Assembly: GCA_031472005.1 (NCBI GenBank)
Contig: PZJY01000003.1
Location: 2,418,001-2,482,000 of the forward strand
Direction of reading: 5' to 3'
DNA: 64,000 nucleotides
Origin: Tetracladium setigerum
Lineage: Eukaryota; Ascomycota; Leotiomycetes; Helotiales
Shown here: positions 36,806 to 48,597 of the stretch, one piece after another
How positions within the stretch are numbered: the stretch's first letter is position 1
Layout of the letters: the number at the start of each line of letters is the position of its first letter
The notes under the pieces: generated by a model
Databases searched by the model: none
What the model saw: the letters and a program-made list of their open reading frames with translations, nothing else
Told to the model about the DNA's origin: nothing
Translations under genes and position numbers: made by a program

Positions 36806-39025
36806 TCAGACTGAGATGAAACGGGCCATCCAAGTATTGGTGATCTGCTTTGCTTCGTCTACCAATCCCATATCCAACAGCAATTGAACCGTACCTCTTG
36901 TAGCACTCTCAATAGCACTGAACATCCAAGTATGAGTAAATGTTGCAGCCTCACCGATAAAGACAGTGTTGAACTCTGTACGGTAGAAAGCTGGCAGGTA
37001 CAGAGTCTGCTGGCCGAAAATCTGCATGGTGAAGGCGCCTGCTTGGTGCTCATCCTTCTCCCAGCACTGACGCGCATATGTTCCTGTCCAATTCTCCTCG
37101 ATGACATCTTTGCCGTGCATCTGAATGAATGCTCGCTTGATGTATGCGATGTGCTCGGCTTCAGGCATGGCGCATGCCACTGTAGCTTCGTAGTCGGAAA
37201 GGTAGGATGCGAGCATGGTGCCTGGACCCGTTGCGTTTAGCTGCCACCCTGGATAGCAGACTTGGCCAAGATTCGGCTTGTAAAGACGGGTGCAGCCACC
37301 GAGGATCGGTCTTTCGAGGTGTTCCCAGAATCGAGTCTTGAATTGTACAGCAACCTTGCAGGCATTTGCGTACAATGTTCGATCAATGGCGCGCTTCAAC
37401 AAACTTGAGTATTTGGGAAGATCCCAGAACTTCATCAAGTTCAACGGAACGCTGTTGAGCACGTAGTCAAAGGTTTCAATGCTGTCTGTAGTGTTGTAAG
37501 GCTCAGCCCCAGTCGGCCTGTAAGAGACAGAGATGGTTTTGTTCTCCTCGTTCCAGTGCAAGCCGTTGACCTTTGCCCCATATTGAATTCTGTCTCCAAC
37601 CAAGGGCAGGAACGCAGCAGGCATCTTGGAAAGACCACCCTTAATTGTCTTCCATTTAGTGGCCAGAAAGTAAACAGTCTCCTGATGGAAGAAAGAGGAG
37701 TTAGCTTTTGCCTGGTTGGAAAAATTGAAGCTAGGAAATGGAGAGATTCCCTCCTCAAATACGTACATATTCCCACATAGGCCAATAGTTTTGGGACGGC
37801 GAGACCTCGTCGACGGTGTTGAGGTCAAAGCCCAACTTATTTCGCAAATACGCAACCTCGGAATAATCAAACATGCCATCATCCTTGGCCTGCTTATAGG
37901 CCTTGAAGATGTTGGTAGCATAAGCCTTGATACGCTTTGCATCAAGCCCCTTGAATTCATCGAGAGCCGCTTCTGCTGCTGTGGCTGCAGTCAAATTGCT
38001 GTAAACAGTTGGGTTGTAGTATTTTGGATCATTTGCCACCTCGGATTTGCCGGGGATGGTTCCATCAGGACGGCGGAAGGGAGTATCAACGGGTGTATTG
38101 GGAGAGCTCTGTATCCAATCCCAAAACTCAACCTTGAGGTCGTCACCCTTACCAGCATTTAGTTCGTTGAGGACGTCTGCCAGTTGAAAAATCATGCGCT
38201 GATCGTTGAACGGAAACGTCTCGTTGGTCTCGGAGTCGGTAATTTCGTATGGATAACGCATGGGACCGAGTTCATGGTATTGACCTTCCTCTGGCTTTGT
38301 ACCGTTAAGGTACACTGTCCTGATGCGGCCACCAACACGCCCGGAGGACTCGAGAATCTTCCAGTTGCGGATACCGACAGAATCAAGCAACAACTACAAT
38401 ATCACTTGTTAGATTCATTGCCATTACGTCAGATAGGATGAAAACTGACTGAAGTCATCAAACCTGAAATCCCTCCACCCAAAATGCCGAATGACTTCGA
38501 CTTGACAGATGAAACAAATGCTTCGCTTGGCTGCTTTTGCTTAAGATACGCAACACCATCGAACCACTGGCTGTCGTCTCCTGCGACATCGACGAATGAT
38601 CTCTTCTCATGACGGCGGGTGATACGCTTGGTGATAACAAGCTCTTCGGATGAGCCGATATGATCTCCGTTTAGGAATGCGTGCAGACAACCTTGGGACA
38701 TCTCGCTGGGAGTAACCCATACAAATTTAGTCGGCCGCCTGTCATCATGATCCGCATGACGCTTGGCCATAGGATGTTCGCCAACGTGGGTCGTCCCGAT
38801 ACATTGGCTTGCGGATGCTATGGAAGGGATGCCATCACACGAGCCATGGGTGATCTTCAACTCGCCATTGACATCACCATAATACTCGACATGGATATTG
38901 TGAGCGCTGTCCGGGCTGATTGCAGTTAGAGGCTTGAAGGAGAGCGAAGGCTGGTATAGTGGTTTCGCAATGGCAAAGGAGCCCAGGCCTCCTAAGAAGG
39001 GGAGAAGACTGTGTGAATATCGCAT
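36806..39025 (-). CDS. secreted L-amino-acid oxidase (flavin amine oxidase), 692 aa
   Basis: FAD enzyme that oxidatively deaminates L-amino acids to keto acids, ammonia and hydrogen peroxide. Exons 39025-38450, 38393-37767 and 37681-36806 total 693 codons. A signal peptide (MRYSHSLLPFLGGLGSFAIA) implies secretion. The first 190 residues form an unusual prodomain, then FGILGGGISGLMTSLLLDS gives the dinucleotide-binding GxGxxG, followed by ILESSGRVGGRIRT, the ELGPMRYP substrate region, and the C-terminal FAD motif VFIGEAATFTHTWMFSAIESA. Intron donors are GTCAGT and GTACGT. The long His/Lys/Arg-containing stretch between the signal peptide and the FAD domain resembles prosequences of secreted fungal oxidases that need processing, which is inference. 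Confidence 0.93.
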
Positions 39026-39602
39026 GTTGGAAGCTTCGGTCCAAGGGAACAGCAGAAGGAGGCAGGAACGACGGTACTGAACTCGTCCATGGTCCTGTTG
39101 GGAAAGTCCGTCATTTATACCTCTGCGTAATCTGAACTTTACTACTTTTGATAGCTTCATCAATTACTTCAAGGGTCCTTGCCGTACCTGCTGGAGGCCG
39201 GCATTCTGCCTGCAGCTAGTATGAACCACTGCCGATTTTGTCGACCTGGATGTCCTTATCGATGAACTAGTTCGTCCAACGCGTCACATTTGCAGTTGTC
39301 CGTCTGAAAAGGGCGATAGTCGCCGTATAGTCGTTTGTAATAGCCACAAGCAAATCTTTCCATCTTTGAAGGGTAGCTGGTGTACGATAAGTGCTGCGGT
39401 GTGAATAATCCGGACCGATGACCGAAGGTTCAAGATTTCTCTTGGTCGTAATCCATAAAGTCTTGGGTTGTGGATTATAGAAGTAGAGAACGCATGTTGA
39501 ATGGGAAAGTAGCCAGCATTAAGCGTAGACGAGAGGTCGATCATAAGGGTTCGTTGACCGGGAATGTTCCTGCTCAGCGTGTTATATGTCGAGAATGCCA
39601 AC

Positions 39603-39646
39603 CCCCAACCTTGGCAATGGAAAACCCCAACCTTGGCAATTGAAAA
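39603..39646 (+). repeat. 22-nt tandem duplication
   Basis: Two adjacent copies of CCCCAACCTTGGCAAT plus G/T GAAAA, one mismatch, in the upstream region of the L-amino-acid oxidase. Confidence 0.9.
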
Positions 39647-40466
39647 GTCTGCCAGAGGTGTAAAGTATATTACAGTTCTTTACCATCCGGGTTCTCTTAT
39701 CATCTCAGAGGGAATGATATCGGAACTTGTATCTTGGCGATAAAATAAAGCGGGAGTTTGCGACGGCAAACCTCGGCTGGGCCTTGCTATGAATCCTACC
39801 TCACTTCACCAACGTCTTTGACATCGAACCATCAGGAACGGAACGTTCATCTCCATGGAACCGCAATTCTTTTTAGAACCATAACAGTCTTGGTTGATTA
39901 GGGATATCGGCTTTCCGCTTTGTGCTGCAAATGATTCACGCTTTCCCGAGAGTCCTGATTATATGGCCCCTTTCCGTATCAACATCGTTTTGCAAAGACA
40001 TTAACAACCTGTCCGTTTACTCCCGTGCTGACACCGCTTACAATCCTGAGCGCGATCGCAGAGTTCGTCAGAGTGGGAGTGGCTCGATGTGAGATGGAGT
40101 TGTGGCCAAGAGAGATTAATTGTGGAAGAAGTAGGTCACGAGCTGGCGGCTTGTGCTTATATCAACGTTCAGAGTAACAACCTCTACAATACCTTCATAT
40201 TAGCAGGATTTCGCAACTAAAGCCCTAAGCAGAAGATACTCACCAAGAGCGCCTTCTCCAATCGGCTGGCCGAAAGCAGCGATGCCATTTGACGATGATA
40301 TTCATTTGCTGCATATCTGGAAGATTCTCGTATACAAATTTGTGCCAGTACACACCTCACTCACCTATCCATAACCTACAACCTTTCCTTCGCAACCTGG
40401 CCCGGTACACACTCACTGGAAGAGAGCCGACTTACCTTCCAACCTCCAATCAATTTCTCCACCACT

Positions 40467-40492
40467 TCAAAATCAAAATCAAAATCAAAATC
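40467..40492 (+). repeat. (TCAAAA)4 microsatellite
   Basis: Four TCAAAA units in noncoding sequence. Confidence 0.85.
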
Positions 40493-41319
40493 ATCAATTT
40501 GACATGCCGATAACATAACAAAGAAACAAAATATTACACTTACTCCTATAACTCCCCTAAGACTCCAATGTAATGCAGTTCATCTCACCGCTTCGGTGTC
40601 TCCCACCTTGATACGCAGTCACACCATCACCAATAATTAAAAATACAAGCCAAACAAACACCGCTGCGCGCAAGCGATAATATTATATTATATTAACTCA
40701 GGCGAACAGAAAGTGCATAAGTCGCAAGTCAAGAAGAAGCAGGACAGGACTCGCAACTTATTATTTAAGAGTCGACAGACCTAAGTCCATCTACTGTACA
40801 GCTCTGCTGACTTGCAGCTTGGCATGGAACCGAGCACTGCGCTTTCCCGCCCAATATCATGAATTGAAACTATCAATCGATGATCTGCAAAGCCCATTGG
40901 AGCTGCACTTTTGCCTGGCTATGAATCCACTTGGATCGCTGCACGTTTACTGCGGCCTTCTGCCCAGCATATCGAAACTCAAATTATCATTCTTAGTTTG
41001 CCTGTTCCTCACTCATATCAAAATGCGGATTCCGCAACTCGAGGGTTCGAATTTTTATTTTCATCGGAAGGTGCTTGTGGGTTATGCGCATTGGGTTTTT
41101 GAGTTGTCATGTAGGTAATTGCATTGGGATATTAAACTGGACCCCTAAAAGCTATAAGGTATCTAGTAAGTAAAAACAAGCCAGCAGCATTGACTAAAGA
41201 AAATGACGGCACAGCCAACAAAATTATAATCGTAACAATCCGCGTAGGGAGAGGCCGGGCCATACAATCATTTATCAACAAAAACAAACAATGATTCGCG
41301 CAGGTCAATCACTTTTTTT

Positions 41320-43146
41320 TTAGATGCCGTGCAAGTGAGGAGCTTGCGAGAGACGGCGCTCGATGGCGGCATCGTCTTGGACGGGGGGTCCAGCGTAATT
41401 CTTGCGTCCCCAGGCGAAGTACCATGCGGTTGCGACGACGAAGAAGGCGGCGAAAACCACGGAAGCGTAATTCATAGTTTCAGCGGCCACTGGGAGGAAA
41501 GATGGCATGCAGAACAGAGGGATAGCGAGCACACTCCAGACTAAGAGGAAATGTTAACAAAAAACCAACAAAGATATCAGTCAGATCAGGTGACTTACGA
41601 AGAGAAATGACATTGCAGACGAGGCCGAAAACTCCCATGTCGAAGTTTCCGTGCTTGATGTGTGTGCGACCACCGAAGAGGGAGACTGCGATAGGTACAG
41701 CATAACTCGTGGTCAAGCAGATAACACCGACACCGGAGAAAGCGTTGAAAGCGGCCGGTGCAGCGAAGTAGAGGACACCAAGAATGATTTGAACGGCCAT
41801 ACTGAGCATCATTGCGTTCAATGGAACATCGAGCTTGTGGTTGATTTGCTTCCACCATTTTGAACCAGGAATGGCACCATCGCGAGAGAAAGCCCAGGTG
41901 CAACGAGAAGCAGCAGTGGTGCAACCGATTCCGCAGAAGATGGCTAGCACAAGGATAGGAACGCACAGACCGAAAGCTCCACCGGGGCTACCGACAGCAG
42001 ACACAATAATGACTGGGAAGGGTTGACCAGAGAGAAGATTGACGAGCATGGTAAGATCTGGAAGAACGAACAGCAAGCAGACCAAGAAGATGAATCCACA
42101 AAGGAAGTTGAGGACGATGGTGCCGACCATAGCTTTTGGAACTTGGGTGCTTGGCGACTCTACTTCCTCGCACATGCTAGGTCTGTTAGCGAAGGCGATC
42201 ATCAATGGGGTAATTTCCCCACTTACGAGATAATCATTCCGGTGGATGAAGTGGCATAGGCAGCTTGCAGTAAGCCAACACAGAAAGCCCATCCTGGGGC
42301 CCAACCTGATTGAGATTCAAAATGTGTGAAGACGTATGATGCAGAACGACGGCCTTCCTTTGCAAGAACCAAAATCGTGACGATGATGGCAATCACACCA
42401 GCAAAAGTCCAGAAGATGGCAAAGGTCTACTTTTTGTCAGTTTAAGCGAGGAGAAAGTCCGGACGAGTACTCACGTCGAGCCATGGCAACCACTTATTAC
42501 CCAAAGCAGAAACAAGATTACACAAAAGGGTGATTGCAACGAAAACCAAAAAGATTTGCCAGTTTGTTGCGGGGAAGATTCCGACACCAGGCTCGGTCTC
42601 GAACAAGTTGATGCAGCCAATGAAGAACAGAGTAGTTCCGAAATTGACAGCCAAAGTAATAGTAATGTTTCCAACGACATACGCCCATCCACAAATCCAC
42701 GATAAGATCCTGCGATAAGATGGTGGAGCAAGCATAAATGTCTGGTAGTACACACCACCTGCAGTTGGGTATACTGAGGTGATTTCGCCGAGGGAGATGG
42801 CGACACAGAAGATGATGGCCGACACCAATGTCCAGCCCCAAATGATATTCACGGGACCACCACCAGCCATTGGGTAGTAGAAGGTGGTAGCCAGACCATA
42901 GGGAATTGAGGCAAGGACGAAGGACATGAATGCGACCTGAAGGGTGGATCGGTTGCGCTTCAATTCGCTCGCGTATCCCATGGCCTCGAGGAGATCATCA
43001 GCAGAGGTGTTGAGGCCCTCAGCATCGCCATTTGACTTTCGGCCGCCCTTGGACCTTGGTCGTGGATTTGAATCATGGCCGCGATCTAAGAAGCCCGGTG
43101 AGGTCGACTCGCCGAATGGCTTGTCTTCTGGCACATAGGAGCCCAT
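41320..43146 (-). CDS. GABA/choline-type amino-acid permease (APC superfamily), 556 aa
   Basis: Plasma-membrane secondary transporter of the fungal amino acid/choline/GABA group (Uga4/GabA-like). Exons 43146-42475, 42426-42227, 42176-41599 and 41540-41320 total 557 codons. A hydrophilic Ser/Gly-rich N-terminus (about 65 residues) leads to LKRNRSTLQVAFMSF, SIPYGLATTF, GGPVNIIWGW, LGEITSVYPTAGGVYYQ and SWICGWAYVVGN, all hallmarks of the family. About twelve hydrophobic segments follow, with CEEVESPSTQVPKAM, SRDGAIPGSKWW and LDVPLNAM as conserved loops. Each intron has a clear branch site (e.g. GCTAACAG). The substrate is probably GABA, choline or another small amino compound; sequence alone does not decide. 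Confidence 0.93.
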
Positions 43147-46100
43147 TGTGTCGAGCGCAAGGAGGGGCGGAGTGTTCCGAGGGGATTGTATCGATCGGGA
43201 GGGTGCTCGCGTGGTATAGAGTTCTGTGCGAGATCGACGTGGAGGAGGAGGAGGAGAGGTGGAGGAAGAGGAGGAAGGGATAGTGCAGGAAGGGACTGAC
43301 TATGTAGTTGTGGAGGAAGAGAAGAAGATGAAGTCTCGGGAGGAAGAGACTTTCGAGCTTGTGGGGATGGGAATCTCTTTTACTCGTTTTAGGGTGGTCC
43401 CTTCATTGCTTCCCTGCCAGTTGGTGCAGCAGCTCTAATCTTTCTATCATCTGCCAAGGGTATTGAAGGGCGTCGAAGCTTTCTCGGTGGCCACTCACAG
43501 CCGGGCTGACAGCAGCCATTGCAAGCGGGACATCATCATGATTGGCATCGAACGTTGGAAACGGCAATCGACAGGGGGCCTTTCCAGGCATGCGACCATG
43601 TGCCCGGCGTGGGCAAAGTCACATCTGATTGTTCGGCTTGCCCGTGAGGGTGTGGCTGTTGATAAGTGAATGTGAATACCTATTACCACCTATTACCACG
43701 AAAATATGGCTATTGGTGTCGCAGCCTAATCATATCAATGTTGTTCACACAATTGTCAAGTAATGCAAAAGTAATGCGACGGAAACATGAGATAATTCAG
43801 AGGAGACTCTATCCACCCTGTGCGTGGGTTTGTTTGCATACTCTGGAGTCGATGAGGTGCGGACTGACATCACCCACCCCACATGAGGATCCTCTTGGGA
43901 TCCTCTCGCGCGACTCGGGATCCTCTTTCTCAAGACGGACATGACTTGCAATTTGTAAAGAGTTGTGAAGTTGCAGTTTGAATGTTGAAATCGAATGATT
44001 CTGAGCATTCCGTTGAGTATTGCGAAGCTCCAAACTCCATCTGGATGCATAACACACCTCGGCATGGTTTTGTTTACGAATTAGGTAAGCGGCTAACGTC
44101 CCACGCCAAGTCTCCCTCTTTCAGGAAGGTGATCCGCCCCCTTTCCTACTGCTGCGTAAAGTCTAATATTACTCTTTCCTTTCGTCCAACATTATTATGA
44201 ATATCCGAGCTTTACTTATCGTCGTATGGAGGCAACAGAAGCACATCTTCCAAGCCGTTCTCAAACCTCAAACCTCAAACCTCAAACCTCAGACTCAAAA
44301 CACCTGAGATGCTCAGATGACAGATTCACGCCGTAGGCATCATCTTGTGCAAGTTGTGGCGCCGTGGCGGTCGTGGGATGTGGAACTTATGGAAGTTTGT
44401 GGACTCTGTTAACAACACAATCGCATGATTGGTTGTGAAAGTCACCTTTTGCCTAGTCCGTAGTAGTCGTACCCAAAAACTGGTCTTGCATTTTTTTCGG
44501 ACCTACTGTAGGAAGCAGGAGGTTTAGGAACTAGTTTAGCAACTCGGCTTGGAAAAAGGTTGGCGATAATATTGCAAAACAGGAGTTGACCAGGCGAGTT
44601 AGAGTTTGCCGTGCCGGTTCCTAACTTCCTGGATGGAGCTGTATGGAGCTGTACCTGTGAGGGGCAAGGCTTCCGAAATTGCGAATCCTGGAGTACGAAA
44701 CGATCGAAATATTTCCGAAGCAATATGTCGACGACGGCGACAGCCTGACAGGTGGGTGAAGCCAACCTCTTTGGGCATCTTTGTCCGTCTCCCTATCTTC
44801 AATATCTAACTATCAGTGGGTATTTGTACACTATCGTCTCGAAACACAAGGCTATCAGTTTATCTGCCCAACTGCTATCTGCGATATCAATTCTTTGCTG
44901 CATTGAGAAGTAATTTGTTGCTCCTCGGCATCCTGTCTTCTGGATTTCGGAGCAATCGTGGGATGACTTCGGTGTTTTCATCACGTATGAAGTGAGAATT
45001 GAAGCTTCGTCGGGATAATGCCTCCAAAGCAGCTGTCAACCGTTTCGAGTTGCTATCGGGATTCTGATTTGGGGTTTCCGTATGGTCGACGACCAAGGAT
45101 AGTTGCGTAGCAATACGTTGCATTGAGTGGATTTGTACTTGGGACGTGTCAGTCCAGGATGAAGGGTGCGAAATGGCATTTTGTTTTCCCCAACACGAGT
45201 CAGACGTCAATTTTCATGAATATGTGGCAAGTGAAATGTCCAGAATAGATTGGGATCGACATGTTTTGAACTCTAAAGACAGTAATAAAGACCACAAGTA
45301 CGGAGGCCACGGCAAATAGTCATAAAACTACACATAATGTCAACGATGGCGCCCCTCCGAATACAACATAATAAGTTTAATACCTCACAACTTCCCCACT
45401 CACGGGGGCTTTCTGTGGCTGCACATCCAATCGCAAGTCAAGGTTACCTCGTAAAATCCGGGTACAGACTTGGCAATCTCATGACTTTTTTGTTTGCCTC
45501 TAACAGTTGGGTGAAGGGGCCTGTTGGCAGAGAGCCATCTAATTGAACCAGCGACGAGAAGGATAAAGGCGAGATTGACCTTATGATTATTGGCCAATTA
45601 GTATATGCATACATAGAAGGAGAGATACTGTATTATTTACGTTTCTCAAAGCGCAAATGCTTCCAAAAATCTGTGGACTACCTAGTTACAGCAAGACCTA
45701 GTTCATTCTGTTCTTTCAGACAGACAGAATAGCCTCTTCTTGCACTGCATTCAATATCTTGTTGTTTCCTCCTCGATTTTTTATATTTGCCCTCCCCTCT
45801 GCGATCGCAATCTTTGCGCGCGCTGTAGCCTTCCTCAACGCCTCGTTATTAAAGTCGAAGATTTTTGAGGTGGTCAAAGTAGTCTTCGAAGGGTTTTCTG
45901 CTCATCATTCGACTGCGCTCTTGAAAGCAAGCCTGCAATCTTCGTTGATGACGTGTTTATCATAGAAAGCAGCCAGTAAGGACATTTGCGAGTTCATTTT
46001 TGATGAAATTTGATGAAATTGAGTGAGGGAAAGCAAGAGTGCTTAGGCTGGAGGTGTTTTCACGCAGTGAAATGACTTTGATTGCAGGTAGTTTACTGGC

Positions 46101-46424
46101 TTAGCGTTGCACTCGGTGACATCTTTGCTTTCTGGGACATTTTTGCTCTCCCCAACTATAAGAAAGGTACTAGTAAATGACAGGAAGCCGAACCGACTAT
46201 GGTCTGATAATTTTCATTTGGTATCTACCACAAAAGCCTCCTTTTTGAAGTCTATAATTCCTCTGGAACGAACCGTTCAACGCCAACGCTGTGCTCCCTA
46301 AGCAATGCTGCAAACTGCTGTCATCAGATCCGCAACTTCTATCGTTCATTTCATCAACTGTTGTGATTTCGTAACCCAATAACGGTAGACATTCTGGAGT
46401 GCCGATGTTCGCTTGGCTTTAGTT
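43147..46424. other. long intergenic region, no supported gene
   Basis: 3.3 kb, the largest gap in the window. GAGGAGGAGG-rich promoter leader upstream of the permease (43235-43275), a (TCAAACC)4 repeat at 44261-44290, and many short open frames with no domain. I see nothing else. Confidence 0.5.
44261..44290 (+). repeat. (TCAAACC)4 tandem repeat
   Basis: Four perfect heptamers plus TC, noncoding. Confidence 0.9.
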
Positions 46425-48145
46425 TTAAGGTCGTAAGTCAACAACCTCATATTCCAAGCCCTCAGCTTCAAACACATGACCAGGCCGTAAAGCATCGGTG
46501 TACATATTTGTCTCGCTATGGGGATGGAATATGCCGGTATTTGTGCACTGAAGTACACATTTCATGCCTGGAGGATCAGTCAAGCGGAAAATGCCCCAAC
46601 TATTAAGACATTAGCTAGTTCTCCTGTACTAGGACTCCAAGAAGAACTTACGATGGCGATTTAGTCGGTGCACACACAATCGCAATACTTTCGGGAATCA
46701 TAGTCTGATATCCAAAGTGCGTATGGAGATCCCGACTACTCATAAAGCATGTCTGCGTTGGATGTGTGTGAATCCAGCCCAAGACTATTAGGTCTTTTGA
46801 AAAGCAGTACTCAAACAGAGCTACCTCGTTGACTGTCTCACACGTGTCGCTAGTACTTATCTGCTCGGGAATGACAACACGAGAAACAAATAAGGCGTTA
46901 GAGATCAAAGTGCCACATAGTACACCACAAGTCTCTAGGTTTTTTCTCGTGTTTGAGGCGGCATAAGTGAGGAACTTTTCGCGCAGGGTAGGCGGGAGGA
47001 AGACAGTCCGAAGAGGCATGCCGTTCTCAAGATACGCTGCTGGTCGGAATGTGAATGTGTTTGGCGGCTTTGTTTCGGTGTCTTCCTCTACTTGAGTCTC
47101 CATGGTTTTCCCAGGTAATGACGGTGGTTGAACATAATCCGGGAGTCTTTCGGTCTTCTCCAGTCGCTCCTTCGGTGGTTTTGGAGGCAAACTGGGCATT
47201 TGGGATGTAATCGAATCATAGTGAGGGGGCTCCGACTTGTGAATAGAGGGATAGTGATAATCGCTGCCACCATTCCTGTCCTGAATGGGCCTCGTCGGAC
47301 GGGAAGATGGTTTGACTACCTTTCTTCGCCCATCATCCAATTTGGCATTATGAGGTCCATCTAGCTGTTGTCGGGAGGCTTCCATTTCTCGACGCATTTC
47401 TTCATCCAGCCTTGATCGCTCCGCTCGTGAACGACCGTCCTGTGAAAGTCCAGCCTCCCAATCATCCCACAGACTTGCTATATTTTGTGCTTCGGATGTA
47501 CCATTCGTTCCAGCATGCTGTAGTGACCGCTTGGCAGCATCTCTCCTCCTGATCTCCTTATGTGCCAATCTAACTGCAAGTGCACTGTTTTCTGCTGCTC
47601 CCAAAGTTGTTACACTTCCGGCAACTGCAGGATCCGTGGCAGCCAGACTCATATATGATTTCGAACTGCCTTCGTTGCCACTAAATGCTAGACTTAACTG
47701 TTGTCTTTTCTCTTGCGCCTTTTGGTAGGCATCATAGCGAGTATTGATTCGAGGCTTGAGCACAGCGAGTTTCTCCAACACTCCTTTCGCCGTCCGAATT
47801 GCCGCATTGTATCCACGCCGGTATTCAGGATCTAGAGCAGAAGGATGCGTAGGAAGGTCGGAAGTGATAAGAATGGCATATCGCATTAACAAAAGGTATG
47901 TTTGTTGGTCATTATGCTCTTGCTCGTAGATTCTAGCCTTGAGGCGGATCTCTAGTCAGCATTTCGACTGCGCACAAGGACAGGGTGGAGGAAGAGAAGT
48001 GTCTACAAACCTGCTGTAACAGAGTATCTGCCGTTCTCAGATAGAACTTCAGAGGAATCTCAGGATCGAAGATTGTTTCCTCCGCTGCTTTCGCAATGTC
48101 CTTTGTATTCATGGGGACACCATGCTTTCTGGGAGACCCCTCCAT
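46425..48145 (-). CDS. AMSH/STAMBP-like JAMM deubiquitinase, 531 aa
   Basis: Endosomal zinc metalloprotease that cleaves Lys63-linked ubiquitin chains and recycles ESCRT cargo (S. pombe Sst2 type). Exons 48145-48011, 47937-46652 and 46599-46425 total 532 codons. The N-terminal USP8-dimerisation (MIT-like) region has IPLKFYLRTADTLLQQ and ARIYEQEHNDQQTYLLLMRYA; the intron between them uses acceptor CTCAAG. A disordered, Pro-rich middle follows. The C-terminal MPN+ domain contains LETCGVLCG, the JAMM core GWIHTHPTQTCFMSSRDLHTH with both His and the Asp, and the AMSH-specific insertion and YQTMIPESIAIVCAP. The start is the ATG at 48145 with MEGSPRKHG. Head to head with Mtf1, 452 nt between starts. 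Confidence 0.92.
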
Positions 48146-48597
48146 CGTCAAAATAGCAGTTTCTTGTTGTTGGGTGCGAAGGACTCCTCGAGATTGAACC
48201 AGAAATCAGAACATCAGTGCCATAGGTATCTAAGATACTGCGCTAGCAAATGTGAGACTTTGCTGTTGTTGTTGTCGTCGTCGTCGTCGTCGGCGCAGGC
48301 AGCGTCGTTACGATCTTTGGACCCGGATGGCGAAGCCTTGGGGGAGGGGAGGCTCTGATTATCCGTTGTTCTACGGCGGCCGAAGGAAGCTCCAACCGCA
48401 GTTTGGTAGCCTTGGAGATTTTTTGCATCATGTCCTACAGCCTCGAGCTCATCCTCCTCTTTAATTCATAGCTCATTGCCCACCGTCATCCTCTGTTGTC
48501 CTCCTCGACCAATTCTTCGAAGAGCTGCTTTCAACATTCTAGCGTCTTTACCTCGTCTCTATATCCGTGTCTGTGCCTCCTCTACAAGGTATTATTG
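48146..48597. promoter_or_regulatory. bidirectional promoter region of AMSH-like and MTF1 genes
   Basis: 452 nt separate the two divergent start codons. It contains a GTT/GTC trinucleotide repeat at 48265-48292. No TATA box is obvious. Confidence 0.55.

Larger units (their letters stand above)
39026..41319. other. intergenic, no supported gene
   Basis: 2.3 kb of oxidase promoter and permease 3' flank. It contains a 22-nt tandem duplication at 39603-39646 and a (TCAAAA)4 repeat at 40467-40492. No gene seen. Confidence 0.55.

Noticed and set aside
41040..41060. GGGTTCGAATTT, resembling a tRNA T loop
   Set aside because: The flanks do not pair and no A box lies upstream.
8424..43146. Possible nitrogen-use gene cluster (arginase, amino-acid oxidase, permease)
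   Set aside because: The three genes are 16-35 kb apart with unrelated housekeeping genes between them; co-location by chance is more likely.
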